The notes beneath the pieces are model-generated. The model did no database searches, had not been told where the DNA came from, and saw only the letters and a program-made list of their open reading frames with translations. Both the position numbers and the translations under genes were made by a program. Of a stretch of DNA of 64,000 nt, positions 45,439-55,580 are shown in pieces. Every line of letters starts with the position of its first letter. Positions within the stretch are counted from its first letter, which is position 1. The DNA comes from Lachnospiraceae bacterium (GTDB taxonomy: Bacteria > Bacillota > Clostridia > Lachnospirales > Lachnospiraceae), in contig JAFZQU010000012.1 of the NCBI GenBank assembly GCA_017620255.1, forward strand, positions 1-64,000, in the 5' to 3' direction.

Positions 45439-46335
45439 TTATGTTTGCTCAATATATTTTATCACTTCATCAAGTGGTATACCGTTGAATTCCGCAATTT
45501 CCTCCGGTGTTTTTCCGTTTGACAGTGCACTCTTTATGATAGATCCTACTCCTTCTTTTATCCCCACTTTTTCTCCGGTGCGCCGGCCTGAACTGTAACT
45601 GCTCGCCCAATCTCTTTCATAGCGTTCTCTTGCCTCGCACTGCAGTTTGATCGCTTCATCTTCTGATACGGCATAGATTGATTTTGCCGCCTCTTTTGCA
45701 ATATCACTTGTCTCTGCCAGCATTTTGAGTTCCTCCCATGTTTTTGCCTTAAACAATCTAACCCATAGGTCCAGTTTATTCCGCCTGTCTTCTTCCGTTG
45801 CCTGTTCCACTTGTCTTAAATTTAGCACATTAATGCCGAATTTTGAAGTGTAAACGGAATGGCTTTCCACATTCATCAGGCGGTATTTTGCATAGAATTC
45901 TTTATCTTCAAAAAGGTCAAAATCTATGATCCCGATATGCAGACATGGCAATACATTGCTGTAGTCTTCTCCGGACTTGAGATTGTCGAAGATCCTGCAC
46001 AAATAGATTAATGACCGCTCCGGCCAATCCTCTCTTTTTGCAACCTGCATCTCAATATTCAAAACTCTCTCCCGGTTCAGATTGATCTTCAGATCCAGGA
46101 TCAGTTCCTTCTCACCCAATGCATTTCCCAAAATGATCGGGTTTGTGAGTTCCACGGAAAGGATCTCGTCCTGTGTCAGTCCTAAAAGGCTACCGATCAA
46201 ACCTCTTAGCATCTTTTCATTGTTCTGCATCACCGCGCGAAACATGTAATCGTTTGTCAGAGAATATTCCAGTTTTCCGGTGGCGTTCTGATACTTTGGT
46301 ATATCGGGATCTGTGTTCAATTGTGTGTGTGTCAT
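45439..46335 (-). CDS. Rpn-family PD-(D/E)XK nuclease / putative transposase
   Basis: A 298-residue protein of the recombination-promoting nuclease group (PDDEXK_2-like). It starts the domain with LTNDYMFRAVMQNNEKMLRGLI; the nuclease residues are plausible in ELILDLKINLNRERVLNIEMQV (Asp, then Glu-x-Gln), followed by RSLIYLCRIFDNLKSGEDY. The C-terminus has the usual ER-rich helix and GRRTGEKVGIKEG tail ending in a short helical motif. The ATG at 46335 is seven bases after AGGAGG; the longer frame from 46488 lacks a site. Rpn proteins promote RecA-independent recombination; no terminal inverted repeats or target duplication were seen here. Confidence 0.85.
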   Translation of the reverse strand: MTHTQLNTDPDIPKYQNATGKLEYSLTNDYMFRAVMQNNEKMLRGLIGSLLGLTQDEILSVELTNPIILGNALGEKELILDLKINLNRERVLNIEMQVAKREDWPERSLIYLCRIFDNLKSGEDYSNVLPCLHIGIIDFDLFEDKEFYAKYRLMNVESHSVYTSKFGINVLNLRQVEQATEEDRRNKLDLWVRLFKAKTWEELKMLAETSDIAKEAAKSIYAVSEDEAIKLQCEARERYERDWASSYSSGRRTGEKVGIKEGVGSIIKSALSNGKTPEEIAEFNGIPLDEVIKYIEQT

Positions 46336-46503
46336 AGACATGCCTCCTATCTGATTTTCATGGCAATGGTGATCTGTGGCGATAGGAAGTCGCCGGATTT
46401 GACCGCGTCTGACGCGATAAAAGATATGCCAATTGCAATGTAGGCTCAGTATATCATAAATGCAAAAGGAACGCAATGTGTTTTGCATCCCTCATCGGAT
46501 AGA

Positions 46504-49500
46504 TCAGTCTTCTACTGCTTCCGTATTCACGATCTCCCTCATATTCACGAGCAGATCGCGGACTTCGCGAAGGAGCATTTCACCCGCGGCTTTGCTTCCC
46601 GCGGCGGTCGGGTCTGCGGAAGTTGCACCGACTGGTCCGGCAGGAGTTCCGATCCCCTTTGGAAGATTCAGGATAAAATACGGTTTTGCCACAGTCTTTA
46701 AGATCAGCCGGCCCTTGTAGGATGCGATAAAACTCCCGATGCTTTCATGACGGTAACGGGCATTTTCGTAGATGGACAGTTTCACGGCACGCGCTTCTCC
46801 CTTGATCTCCGTGATATAGACTTCCTGTGCAAGCACTTTCAGATAAGCGATATCAAGCAGATTGATCACCGAATGCGGCAGGACGCCGAAACGGTCTGTC
46901 AGTTCCTCTTCCATGTCGGCACGTTCCGCTTCCGATTCGATCCCGGCGATCCGCTTGTAGATCTCGATCTTCTGATGCTCGTTCATGATATAGGATTCGG
47001 GAATAAAAGCATCCACATCCAGTTCGACGGAAACGGAACTGTCCGGGATCTCTTCCGCACCCTGTTTCCTGCGGATCGCGTCATTGAGCATCTTACAGTA
47101 CATATCGTAACCGACGGCTTCCATGTGTCCGCTCTGCCTGCTGCCGAGCAGATTGCCGGCGCCGCGGATCTCCAGGTCGCGCATCGCGATCTTAAACCCG
47201 CTTCCGAGTTCCGTGAACTCACGGATCGCACGCAGACGTTTTTCCGCCACTTCTTTTAGAACCTTATCCTTCTTATACATCAGAAATGCATAGGCGGTCC
47301 GGTTGGATCTGCCCACGCGGCCCCTCAACTGGTAAAGCTGCGCAAGACCCATTTTGTCGGAATCGTGCACGATCATCGTATTGACATTCGAGATATCCAG
47401 CCCCGTTTCAATGATCGTGGTGGATACGAGCACGTCGATCTCGCCGTTGACAAAATCAAACATGATCCGTTCCAGATCCTGCTCTTTCATCTGTCCATGC
47501 GCGTACGCGATGTTGGCTTCCGGGATCAGGTTCCGAAGCGATGCTGTCATGTCCGCGATCGTCTGCACACGGTTGTAGACATAGAACACCTGCCCGCCTC
47601 TTGAAAGTTCTCTCCCGATCGCTTCGCGTACCATTTCTTCGCTGTATTCCATAACATAGGTCTGGATCGGCATACGGTCCTGCGGAGCTTCTTCGAGCAC
47701 GCTCATATCGCGGATACCGACAAGACTCATATGCAGGGTCCTGGGAATGGGCGTCGCGGTCAAAGTCAGCACATCCACGTTTTCTTTCAGTTTCTTGATC
47801 TTCTCTTTATGCGTCACACCAAAACGCTGTTCCTCGTCAATGATCAGGAGTCCCAGGTCTTTATAACTCACATCCGCAGACAGGAGCCTGTGCGTCCCGA
47901 TCACGATATCCACCATGCCCTTGTGCAGATCGGCAACCGTTTTTTTCTGTTCGGAAGGGGTCCTGAATCTGCTGAGCATGTCGATGCGCACCGGATAATC
48001 CTTCATTCTCTGGACAAACGTATTGTAGTGCTGCTGCGCCAAAACCGTGGTCGGAACCAGATAGGCCACCTGCTTTCCGTCCTGGACAGCCTTGAACGCC
48101 GCGCGGATCGCGATCTCCGTTTTTCCGTATCCCACGTCTCCGCAGATCAGACGGTCCATGATCTTTCTGCTCTGCATGTCCCGCTTGGTATCTTCGATCG
48201 CAGCCAGCTGGTCTTCCGTTTCTTCAAACGGGAAGCGTTCCTCAAATTCCGTCTGCCAGACCGTATCGTCGCTGAATTCATAGCCGGCCTTCTGGTTTCT
48301 TGCGGCATACAGTTCCACAAGATCGGTCGCGATCACATCCACCGCATCCCTTACTTTACGCTTGGTCTTGATCCATTCGGATCCGCCCAGTTTGTTGATC
48401 TTCGGTGTGGAAGTTTCCTTGGACGCATATTTCTGGATCGTATCAAGTGCCGTCGCCGGAATATAAAGATTTCCGCCGTCACGGTATTCGATCTTCATGT
48501 AATCCTTGGTGACCTTATCCACGCAGACCTGTTCGATCCCGCGGTAGATCCCGAGGCCGTGCACCTCATGCACGACATAATCTCCGACTTTGAGTTCGGA
48601 AAAATCACGGATCACCTGTCCGCCGCCGTATTTTTTCCGCGTTTTCTTCTTCTGTCTGGCCGCCGTGAAGATATCGGATTCAGAGATCACGACAAATTTC
48701 AGCATCGGATACTCAAAGCCCTGACGGATACGTCCGTAAGCGACCATGATCTCGCCGTCTTTGATCTCATGATCCAGATCTTCGGTATAGAATGCGCTCA
48801 GTTCATGATCGCGCAGATCGTCACAGAGTCTTGCCGCACGTGTCCGGCTTGCGGAAAGCAGCAGAACACGGTAATGATTCTTCTGGTAACGTTTGAGATC
48901 GGATACCAGAGAGGAGAAACTGTTGTTATATGTATTCATCGCCCGTGCGATGATGGCATGTTTTGATTTTGCCTTATATAATCCTTTCCGGATCTGCAGG
49001 GCCGAAAGCGCCAGCGTATGGCAGCCCTCGATCTTGGCAAAGACCGCTTCCTTGGAATACAGAAGATCTACCTGCCCCGGCAGCACATAGCCTTTTTCAA
49101 GACGCATTTCCATACTGTCCCTGAATTCCGTTTCGACAAACTCGCCCTTTTCGTACAGACGCGTCGGTTCATCCAGGATCACGAGCGTTTTCTCTTTGTC
49201 AAAATAGTCCAGAAGAGAACCGTGTTCCTCGTAGAAATAATTCAGATACCCTTCCAGATTACAGCCGGATGCCCCGTAATTCTCAAGCTGTTCACAGAAT
49301 TCCTCCACGGCCGTCTTGATCCTGAATGCTTCTTCCGTCCGGAACTGCTCGCGGAAGAAGGCTTCCCGCTTAGCGGCTTCACTCTTCACGCGCGCAATGC
49401 CTTCCTGCATCTCTTCCTGCGTCAGGATCGCTTCCGCTGCAGGCAGCAGTACGAAGCTGCTGATCTTTTCCAAAGATCTCTGGCTTAAAATATCAAAACT

Positions 49501-50103
49501 GCGGATCGAGTCGATCTCATCGCCCCACAGTTCAATACGGATCGGGTTTTCTTCCGTCAGCGGAAATACATCGATGATCCCGCCGCGGATCGAAAACTGC
49601 CCCTCGTTCTCCACCTGGTAATTCCTCTCATAGCCGAGCGCCGTAAGCATCCCGGCCATCTCCTTCAGATCGACCGTGTCACTCTCGCTGATCTCCACGA
49701 TCGCATCCTCTAAGTAGGAGAGCGGTACGATCTGGTTCATGAGCGCATCAAAGGTTGTAACGATCGTAGCCCCTTTGGAAAGCAGAAGGGGTTTTAAGGC
49801 TTTGATACGTTCTTTTGTCTGCAGGTTTCCGTGGACATCCGCCTGGTAAAAGATCAGGTCTTTGGCGGGATATAGACAGGTATTGGGGTCATAGAAACGG
49901 TAATCTTCGTAGATCTCTCTTGCTTTTTTCTCATCATAAGTAGCGATGATCTTGTAAGAAAAATCATCGCTAAGTCCATCGATCATATGCAGTTTCTGCG
50001 GATCCGCGCAGCCTTCGACTTCAATGACGCCGGGCTTCTTCAGTTCCCGCCGGCATTCATCAAAATCTGCCAGTTCCGCAAGCGGGGCTCTCAGTGTCTG
50101 CAT
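46504..50103 (-). CDS. mfd: transcription-repair coupling factor
   Basis: ATP-dependent translocase that removes stalled RNA polymerase and recruits UvrA. About 1199 residues: UvrB-like N-terminal modules (1-330), CarD-like RNA polymerase-interacting domain (about 495-560, [19 protein letters not shown]), helicase core with Walker A in [12 protein letters not shown] and the Walker B box [19 protein letters not shown] motif VI, and the C-terminal TRCF domain. A Gly/Ala/Pro-rich insert ([19 protein letters not shown]) interrupts the C-terminus. The start is uncertain: an ATG at 50103 or a GTG at 50112. It follows pth closely, as in Bacillus. Confidence 0.95.
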   Translation of the reverse strand: MQTLRAPLAELADFDECRRELKKPGVIEVEGCADPQKLHMIDGLSDDFSYKIIATYDEKKAREIYEDYRFYDPNTCLYPAKDLIFYQADVHGNLQTKERIKALKPLLLSKGATIVTTFDALMNQIVPLSYLEDAIVEISESDTVDLKEMAGMLTALGYERNYQVENEGQFSIRGGIIDVFPLTEENPIRIELWGDEIDSIRSFDILSQRSLEKISSFVLLPAAEAILTQEEMQEGIARVKSEAAKREAFFREQFRTEEAFRIKTAVEEFCEQLENYGASGCNLEGYLNYFYEEHGSLLDYFDKEKTLVILDEPTRLYEKGEFVETEFRDSMEMRLEKGYVLPGQVDLLYSKEAVFAKIEGCHTLALSALQIRKGLYKAKSKHAIIARAMNTYNNSFSSLVSDLKRYQKNHYRVLLLSASRTRAARLCDDLRDHELSAFYTEDLDHEIKDGEIMVAYGRIRQGFEYPMLKFVVISESDIFTAARQKKKTRKKYGGGQVIRDFSELKVGDYVVHEVHGLGIYRGIEQVCVDKVTKDYMKIEYRDGGNLYIPATALDTIQKYASKETSTPKINKLGGSEWIKTKRKVRDAVDVIATDLVELYAARNQKAGYEFSDDTVWQTEFEERFPFEETEDQLAAIEDTKRDMQSRKIMDRLICGDVGYGKTEIAIRAAFKAVQDGKQVAYLVPTTVLAQQHYNTFVQRMKDYPVRIDMLSRFRTPSEQKKTVADLHKGMVDIVIGTHRLLSADVSYKDLGLLIIDEEQRFGVTHKEKIKKLKENVDVLTLTATPIPRTLHMSLVGIRDMSVLEEAPQDRMPIQTYVMEYSEEMVREAIGRELSRGGQVFYVYNRVQTIADMTASLRNLIPEANIAYAHGQMKEQDLERIMFDFVNGEIDVLVSTTIIETGLDISNVNTMIVHDSDKMGLAQLYQLRGRVGRSNRTAYAFLMYKKDKVLKEVAEKRLRAIREFTELGSGFKIAMRDLEIRGAGNLLGSRQSGHMEAVGYDMYCKMLNDAIRRKQGAEEIPDSSVSVELDVDAFIPESYIMNEHQKIEIYKRIAGIESEAERADMEEELTDRFGVLPHSVINLLDIAYLKVLAQEVYITEIKGEARAVKLSIYENARYRHESIGSFIASYKGRLILKTVAKPYFILNLPKGIGTPAGPVGATSADPTAAGSKAAGEMLLREVRDLLVNMREIVNTEAVED

Positions 50104-50131
50104 AACTCCCACCGCTGTATGATTGCAGGCA

Positions 50132-50716
50132 TCATTCTTCTGCCTGTTCCGTTTTCCTGTTGTATTGGTTCATTGCTGCCTGAACGCCGTCTTTCAGGAT
50201 CATGTGGACCGCTTCCGTTGCACGGATGATCGCATCGTCCATCACTTCGCGTTCCTCTTTCGTGAAATGCCCGAGCACATAATCTGCCAGATCATAGGCT
50301 TTTGGTTTTTCTCCGACGCCCATCCGGACACGAATAAAATCCTGCGTGTTCAGTCCGCCGATCACCGACTTCATGCCGTTATGCCCGCCTGCGGATCCCT
50401 GCGTGCGGATCCGGATCTGCCCGGGCGGCAGGTCAACGTCGTCATACACAATGATCAGTTCGTTCTGCGGATCGATCTTATAATAGTGCACCAGTTCCAC
50501 AACGCTTAAGCCGCTTAGATTCATGAAGGTCTGCGGCTGTGCAAGAACGACTTTCTCTCCTTCGATCATTCCTTTTCCACAGACGGCACGGTGCTTTTTC
50601 ATGTCCATCGGGATCCGGTTTTTATCCGCCAGAACATCGATCACATCAAAGCCGACATTGTGTCTTGTATTTCTGTATTCAGTTTTGGGGTTGCCCAGTC
50701 CGACAATGATATACAT
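50132..50716 (-). CDS. pth: peptidyl-tRNA hydrolase
   Basis: Recycles peptidyl-tRNA dropped from ribosomes. 194 residues with the Pth signatures YIIVGLGNPKTEYRNTRHNVGF (catalytic His20-equivalent), QPQTFMNLSG and DDVDLPPGQIRIRTQGSAGGHNG. It lies 20-30 bases before mfd in the same direction, the common Firmicute pth-mfd pair. No clear ribosome binding site precedes the ATG at 50716 (AAAAAACAAGT), which is unusual in this window. The tRNA-Gly gene stands head-to-head with it. Confidence 0.95.
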   Translation of the reverse strand: MYIIVGLGNPKTEYRNTRHNVGFDVIDVLADKNRIPMDMKKHRAVCGKGMIEGEKVVLAQPQTFMNLSGLSVVELVHYYKIDPQNELIIVYDDVDLPPGQIRIRTQGSAGGHNGMKSVIGGLNTQDFIRVRMGVGEKPKAYDLADYVLGHFTKEEREVMDDAIIRATEAVHMILKDGVQAAMNQYNRKTEQAEE

Positions 50717-50718
50717 AC

Positions 50719-50747
50719 TTGTTTTTTGTGTTAATGTAGGTTAAACT
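50719..50747 (+). promoter_or_regulatory. promoter of tRNA-Gly
   Basis: TTGTTT (50719-50724), 17-bp spacer, TAAACT (50742-50747). The predicted start is about six bases before the mature tRNA 5' end. Confidence 0.5.
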
Positions 50748-50759
50748 GTTCTATGGACT

Positions 50760-50830
50760 GCAGGATTAGTACATCGGTAGTACGTCGGCTTCCCAAGCCG
50801 AAGAGGCGGGTTCGACTCCCGTATCCTGCT
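50760..50830 (+). tRNA. tRNA-Gly (anticodon CCC)
   Basis: A 71-base cloverleaf. The acceptor GCAGGAT (50760-50766) pairs with ATCCTGC (50823-50829); the anticodon stem CGGCT/AGCCG encloses TTCCCAA; the T-arm holds GGTTCGACTCC. The discriminator is U, as in bacterial tRNA-Gly. CCA is not encoded. The CCC isoacceptor reads GGG codons. No second tRNA is adjacent. Confidence 0.95.
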
Positions 50831-50857
50831 TATTTTGTTGCCATGATCAGAATGGTT

Positions 50858-51628
50858 TCAACGCCTGCCTGCAAAGAAAGTCTGCAGTTTCTGAAGAAGC
50901 GTTTCCTTGTCGATCGTTTTCAGCAGATAGTCCACGGGACTTAAACTGACGACCGAGAGAACGCTTTTTTTATCGCCGTGTCCCGTGAGGAACATAACGG
51001 GGATCTGACCGGTTTCGGAATCGTTCTTCAGCATGGAAAGGACCTGCGGGCCGTTTGCGATCGGCATCTCGTAATCCAAAAGGATCAGGTCTGCCTTGTT
51101 TTTGGCCAGATAGCTGATCGCCTGCACGCCGTTGGCCGCCATACCGACATGATAGGTTCCTTTCAGCCATTCATAAACGGTACGCATATAGGTGATGTCA
51201 TCATCAACGATCAGGATCGTTTTCTTACGCTTTTCTCCCGTATTTTCATCGACATAGGTTCTGGCATTCTTAACCAGCCTGTCAATGTCAACGGGACGCT
51301 TGAACCACTCGGTAATGAATTGTTCGGGTATCACTTTCCTGATCTGCTCGTACTGGTCCTCATCGCCGATCAGGATCAGACCCAGTTCCTTATCCTGCAC
51401 GATATCCTTCAGATATACGGTGGTCTCCGGCGTTGCTTCCATTTCTTCACTCATAAAGAGGATCACCATGCACATCTCTTCCGTAAATCTTTCAATTTCC
51501 TGAATATCGGCATGGACGAACTCGGCAGGGATCCTTTCCCCTTCCAGTTTTGTCATCAGGCTTTTTGCCAGAAAACTGTCCGTCGCGCTGATGATCACTA
51601 CCTTACGCGCTTCGATCGTGTAATCCAT
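50858..51628 (-). CDS. dual-receiver response regulator without output domain
   Basis: A 256-residue protein of two receiver-like domains. The first (about 8-120) is degenerate: it has VVIISATDSF and LILIGDE but no phosphorylatable Asp in the usual context. The second (about 135-252) is canonical: ILIVDDDITYMRT, phosphoacceptor Asp in LILLDYEMP, conserved Thr in FLTGHGD and Lys in YLLKTID. No DNA-binding or enzymatic output is present. It starts two bases after the stop of the large hybrid kinase (AGGAGG eight bases before the ATG), so it is likely the kinase's phosphorelay partner. Confidence 0.88.
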   Translation of the reverse strand: MDYTIEARKVVIISATDSFLAKSLMTKLEGERIPAEFVHADIQEIERFTEEMCMVILFMSEEMEATPETTVYLKDIVQDKELGLILIGDEDQYEQIRKVIPEQFITEWFKRPVDIDRLVKNARTYVDENTGEKRKKTILIVDDDITYMRTVYEWLKGTYHVGMAANGVQAISYLAKNKADLILLDYEMPIANGPQVLSMLKNDSETGQIPVMFLTGHGDKKSVLSVVSLSPVDYLLKTIDKETLLQKLQTFFAGRR

Positions 51629-51630
51629 TT

Positions 51631-54600
51631 TTATATCCTCCTGCAACTATTAGCGGTCTTTTGGATCCCGTCCCAGTCAAGCTCCGTCAGAAGCTGTTCC
51701 ATCTTTGAAACAGCATCCGCATCCTGCGGTTCCAGAGCATATCCCTGCAGATCGTGCAGGATCCCTTCCATTAATTCATAATCCATGCTTTCCGCGATCT
51801 CGCTGATCGTCTGGTATGCCTCTGCCAGTGCACCCGCTTCGATCTTGGGAAGAAGTGTCTCCTTTTCGTCCAGTGCGGAAAGATTTTTGTCCAGTTCCCG
51901 GTACATGGCAAGCAGCCCGGCTGTCTTTTCCCGGATCAGCTCCTCATTTCCTGCCTTCCCCGCACCTTCCAGTTCCTCTGCCGCAGAAGACAGTGTGGCG
52001 GCGCCTATGATCCTTGCGGAACTCTTAAGCGCATGTACCCTGATCGTGTAATCGGAAAGATTTCCTTCCGAAAATGCTCCTTCAATATCGGATGCCTTGG
52101 CGGTCGCGGTCTTGTGAAAAACTGTCAGGACCGACAGATATCCTTCTTCCGATCCGCAGTTTTTGACACCCGACTTTACATCGAGATCCGGTACTGTGAA
52201 CAGCCATGCCGGCAGCTGTACCGTTTCCTGCTCGGCTACCGTTTCCGCCTTACTCAGACTTCCCCAGAGCCTGTCGTATTCCTTCCAGACATCACTGCCG
52301 TCTGCATGCTCATTCATCCTGTAGTCTTTGTCCTCGTCGATCATGGCAAGCATCACATCGGCGATCTGCGGATCAAACCAGGTGCCCTTGCAGCGTTCGA
52401 TCTCTGCACGTACATCTGACTGTTTCTTCGGCACGGAATAAGTCCTTGTGCTCGTCATCGCATCATAGCAGTCGGCGATGCAGGCGATCCTTGCCGTTTC
52501 CGGGATCTCCTCTCCCTTTCGGCCGTCCGGATACCCGCTTCCGTCAAAGTGTTCATGATGCCATCTCGCACCTTCCCAGAGTTTTGGCATATCCGTGATC
52601 TCTTTCAGGATCTCATATCCCTTGATCGTATGGGCTTTGACCATGGCAAACTCATCATCGCTCAGTCTGGTCTCTTTATGGATGATATCTTCATGGATCC
52701 CGATCTTGCCGATATCATGCAGCAGTCCGACCGCATAGAGATCCACCTGTTCCTGTCCGCTCTTTCCGAGCCTTCTGCCGATCTCCGCGCACAGCGCGCC
52801 GACTCTTCTGGAGTGACCATCCGTATAGTGGTCCTTGGTATCGACGGTCTTCGAAAGAGCCAGCATCATCTCTTTGCCAAGCCGCTGGCTGCGTCTTGTC
52901 TGTCTGGTTACTTCTTTTTCAATGGACTGCTGATAGCGGTGCAGATCGATGATCCGTTTTACTCTGGCTTTCAGCACATCCGGCGCAAACGGCTTGCGCA
53001 CATAATCCGATGCGCCGCTCTGGAATCCGTTTTCCTCCGTTTCATCATCGTTATCGCCCGTGATCAGAAGGATCGGGATATCCGCGGTCTGTTCCTCTTC
53101 TTTGAGTTCTTTCATGACCGTAAAGCCGTTCGTATCTGTTAAATGAATGTCTAACAGGATCAGATCCGGTCTGAACTTTTTAGCAGCGTTTACAGCGCCG
53201 GTACCCTGCAGGCAGCCCTCTATGTCATACTGGTCTTCCATAATGGTCTTAACAAGCGCGATGACCGCCTCCTCATCATCCACAACGAGGATCCTCGATC
53301 TTTCGGATACGATGTTTGCCGTATTCTCTGCTGCCACGGTCACGCTGCCCGTGATCTTATACTCCGGAAGATAGCGGAGCAGCATCTCTTCCAGTTTTGT
53401 CCCGTCAACGGGTTTTGAAAGATAGTCATCAAAGCCTGCGGACAGGTATTTCTGTCTCGCACCGGATACGGCGTTGGCCGTGAGTGCGACCGCCGGCGTC
53501 TTTTGATTTTTATCCAGTTCGCGCAGATGTTTCAGTGTCTCTATGCCATCCATGTCCGACATCATGTGATCGATAAAGATCACGTCGTAGGGATTGACTT
53601 CTGCTAATGTCAGCGCGTCCCTTCCGGATAACGCGGTATCGATACGGATCTCCGTTTTCTTTAACAGACTCTGCACAACCGTCAGGTTCATTTCGGTGTC
53701 ATCCACTACCAGGATCCTTGCACCGGGTGCATGGAACAGTTCTTTGTAGGTCTGCGCACCGGTCTTGATATCATTGAACCTGTCGGTAAAATCACCGATC
53801 TCTTCCCAGGCCACAACCTCCTGTTCGACTGCAAAGGAGATCGTCGATCCCTTTCCGTACTCACTCTCGACGTCCAGCCGGCTGCCCATCAGATCCAGCA
53901 GCTGTCTGGTGATCGCCATACCGAGTCCGGTCCCTTCAATAGTCCGGTTACGCTTTTCTTCGATCCTCTCATACGGCGAAAACAGTTTGTCGATATCTTC
54001 CCTGTGCATTCCGATCCCGGTATCCGTTATGGAAAAGCCGAGCAGGATATGCGAATCATCTTTTTTCTCACCCGTGACTTTCATGGTGACAGAGCCTGAA
54101 TCCGTGTATTTGACCGCATTGGTCAACACGTTCAGGGCACACTGTTTGATGCGAATCTCGTCCCCATACAAAAGGCGCGGAATGTGCTCATCTACCTCAA
54201 CATGGAATTTCAGTCCTTTTTTGAGTGCCCGCTCCCGGATCATATTGGTCAGGTCGTTCATAACCGATGACAGTTCGTACTGCACCGGCACGATCTCCAT
54301 CTTGCCCTCTTCCACTTTGGAAAAATCAAGGATATCGTTGATGAGGGCCAGAAGCGTTTTACCGGCAGACATGATATCGGCGGCGTAGGAACGGATGGGA
54401 CTTTCGGAACTCTCCCTTAAGATCATCTCATCCATACCGAGCACAGCATTGATCGGGGTACGGATCTCATGGGACATATTTGCCAGGAAGCGGCTCTTGG
54501 CCACGTTGGCACTGTCCGCGATCTTCTTCTGCTCTTCGAGCTGCGCCATATACCGGAAATGCGCGGTCTCATCCACGAGCGCATAGAGTTTTCCGTACTG

Positions 54601-55524
54601 TTTTCCTTTATAGAATAAGGTATTTTCTTCAGGGATAAAGATCCTGTCATGGATCGTCAGATTTCCTCCGTCCGCAACGGCTGAAGTGATCGCAGGAGGG
54701 ATCCCGTTCCCTTCTTTTGCCAGTTCCGGATAGAGCGCTTTGGCCGGCTCGTTGAAGTACTGTACAATGCCGTCTTCATCGACCGCGATGATCGCCTCGG
54801 AGATCCTGTCGATCATGTATTCTTTTGCGATCTCCCGTGTACCGAGCAGATCGTAACGGATGATGGCAATGAACATAAAGATCGTACCGATCATATTTCC
54901 GATCATGGATACGTCATAGATCGCCGTGATCCCGATCAGGTCAAACGTCTGTACAACAAAGAACAGTCCTTCCACCGTAAAGGCGAAAAGAACCATCAGA
55001 TACCGTCTGGCATTCGCACGGCTCTTTTCCCGCAGGAAGGTTTTGACAAGCCACGCGATCCCGATGATGATATAAACACTCTGCACGCCCATGAACAGGT
55101 GATGAAGGATGCCGTCCTTGTGCAGCAGAAACAGCATGCCGCCTTCGTTCACAAAGTGCATGTCCGTATAGTACAGATCGTGATTTCGCAATGTCAGGAT
55201 AATGATATAGATAAAGACATGAAAGCCCACCAGGATACTTGTAAGGAGCTTCGGTATCCTGACGCGGCAGAGTTGCGCCGTAAACAAAAACAGGGACAGC
55301 GCGATCCAGACTCTTCCGGCATAAGACAGCTGAAGGGCGGTGAAATATGCTTCCTCCGACTGCGCTTTCAGTTCAAAGAGATATCCGAGATTGTTGATGA
55401 GGGTTGCCAGACAACTGAACAGCAGAAAGGAATGCAGGGAATTCTTCCAGTTGCGGAACACGATCCAGCTCTCAACAAACAACGCGACAATGCTGATATA
55501 TTGACTGAGTAACAAAACATCCAT
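51631..55524 (-). CDS. hybrid histidine kinase with two receivers, HD-GYP and Hpt domains
   Basis: A 1297-residue sensor protein. Domains in order: 7-TM N-terminal sensor (about 1-225); PAS-like (about 235-320); HisKA with His352 in LANMSHEIRTPINAV; HATPase (about 460-575, GTGLGMAITRQLL); receiver 1 (about 605-720, ILVVDDTEMN and FIDHMMSDMDG); receiver 2 (about 745-865, ILVVDDEEAV and LLDIHLTDTNG); HD-GYP phosphodiesterase (about 890-1060, LLHDIGKIGIHEDII and HHEHFDGSGYPDG); and an Hpt domain (about 1140-1220, VHALKSSARIIG). It could run a full phosphorelay and hydrolyse cyclic di-GMP in one chain. The start has no ribosome binding site and in-frame stops lie just upstream. Confidence 0.92.
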   Translation of the reverse strand: MDVLLLSQYISIVALFVESWIVFRNWKNSLHSFLLFSCLATLINNLGYLFELKAQSEEAYFTALQLSYAGRVWIALSLFLFTAQLCRVRIPKLLTSILVGFHVFIYIIILTLRNHDLYYTDMHFVNEGGMLFLLHKDGILHHLFMGVQSVYIIIGIAWLVKTFLREKSRANARRYLMVLFAFTVEGLFFVVQTFDLIGITAIYDVSMIGNMIGTIFMFIAIIRYDLLGTREIAKEYMIDRISEAIIAVDEDGIVQYFNEPAKALYPELAKEGNGIPPAITSAVADGGNLTIHDRIFIPEENTLFYKGKQYGKLYALVDETAHFRYMAQLEEQKKIADSANVAKSRFLANMSHEIRTPINAVLGMDEMILRESSESPIRSYAADIMSAGKTLLALINDILDFSKVEEGKMEIVPVQYELSSVMNDLTNMIRERALKKGLKFHVEVDEHIPRLLYGDEIRIKQCALNVLTNAVKYTDSGSVTMKVTGEKKDDSHILLGFSITDTGIGMHREDIDKLFSPYERIEEKRNRTIEGTGLGMAITRQLLDLMGSRLDVESEYGKGSTISFAVEQEVVAWEEIGDFTDRFNDIKTGAQTYKELFHAPGARILVVDDTEMNLTVVQSLLKKTEIRIDTALSGRDALTLAEVNPYDVIFIDHMMSDMDGIETLKHLRELDKNQKTPAVALTANAVSGARQKYLSAGFDDYLSKPVDGTKLEEMLLRYLPEYKITGSVTVAAENTANIVSERSRILVVDDEEAVIALVKTIMEDQYDIEGCLQGTGAVNAAKKFRPDLILLDIHLTDTNGFTVMKELKEEEQTADIPILLITGDNDDETEENGFQSGASDYVRKPFAPDVLKARVKRIIDLHRYQQSIEKEVTRQTRRSQRLGKEMMLALSKTVDTKDHYTDGHSRRVGALCAEIGRRLGKSGQEQVDLYAVGLLHDIGKIGIHEDIIHKETRLSDDEFAMVKAHTIKGYEILKEITDMPKLWEGARWHHEHFDGSGYPDGRKGEEIPETARIACIADCYDAMTSTRTYSVPKKQSDVRAEIERCKGTWFDPQIADVMLAMIDEDKDYRMNEHADGSDVWKEYDRLWGSLSKAETVAEQETVQLPAWLFTVPDLDVKSGVKNCGSEEGYLSVLTVFHKTATAKASDIEGAFSEGNLSDYTIRVHALKSSARIIGAATLSSAAEELEGAGKAGNEELIREKTAGLLAMYRELDKNLSALDEKETLLPKIEAGALAEAYQTISEIAESMDYELMEGILHDLQGYALEPQDADAVSKMEQLLTELDWDGIQKTANSCRRI

Positions 55525-55530
55525 GCGTCC

Positions 55531-55559
55531 ATTTTATCATTTTTTACCCTGCATAACAA
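55531..55559 (-). promoter_or_regulatory. promoter of the hybrid kinase gene, giving a near-leaderless mRNA
   Basis: Minus strand TTGTTA (55554-55559), 17-bp spacer, TAAAAT (55531-55536). The predicted transcription start falls at or within a base of the ATG at 55524, so the transcript would be leaderless, which fits the lack of a ribosome binding site. Confidence 0.45.
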
Positions 55560-55580
55560 TCAAGACAATAAAAGAGAAGA

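Noticed and set aside
45414-46450. Possible insertion sequence around the Rpn-type gene
   Set aside because: I could not find matching terminal inverted repeats or a target-site duplication on both sides; only unrelated small hairpins.
47731-48966. 411-codon plus-strand frame opposite mfd
   Set aside because: It is the antisense shadow of a well-conserved gene; Arg/His/Phe-rich composition and no start signals.
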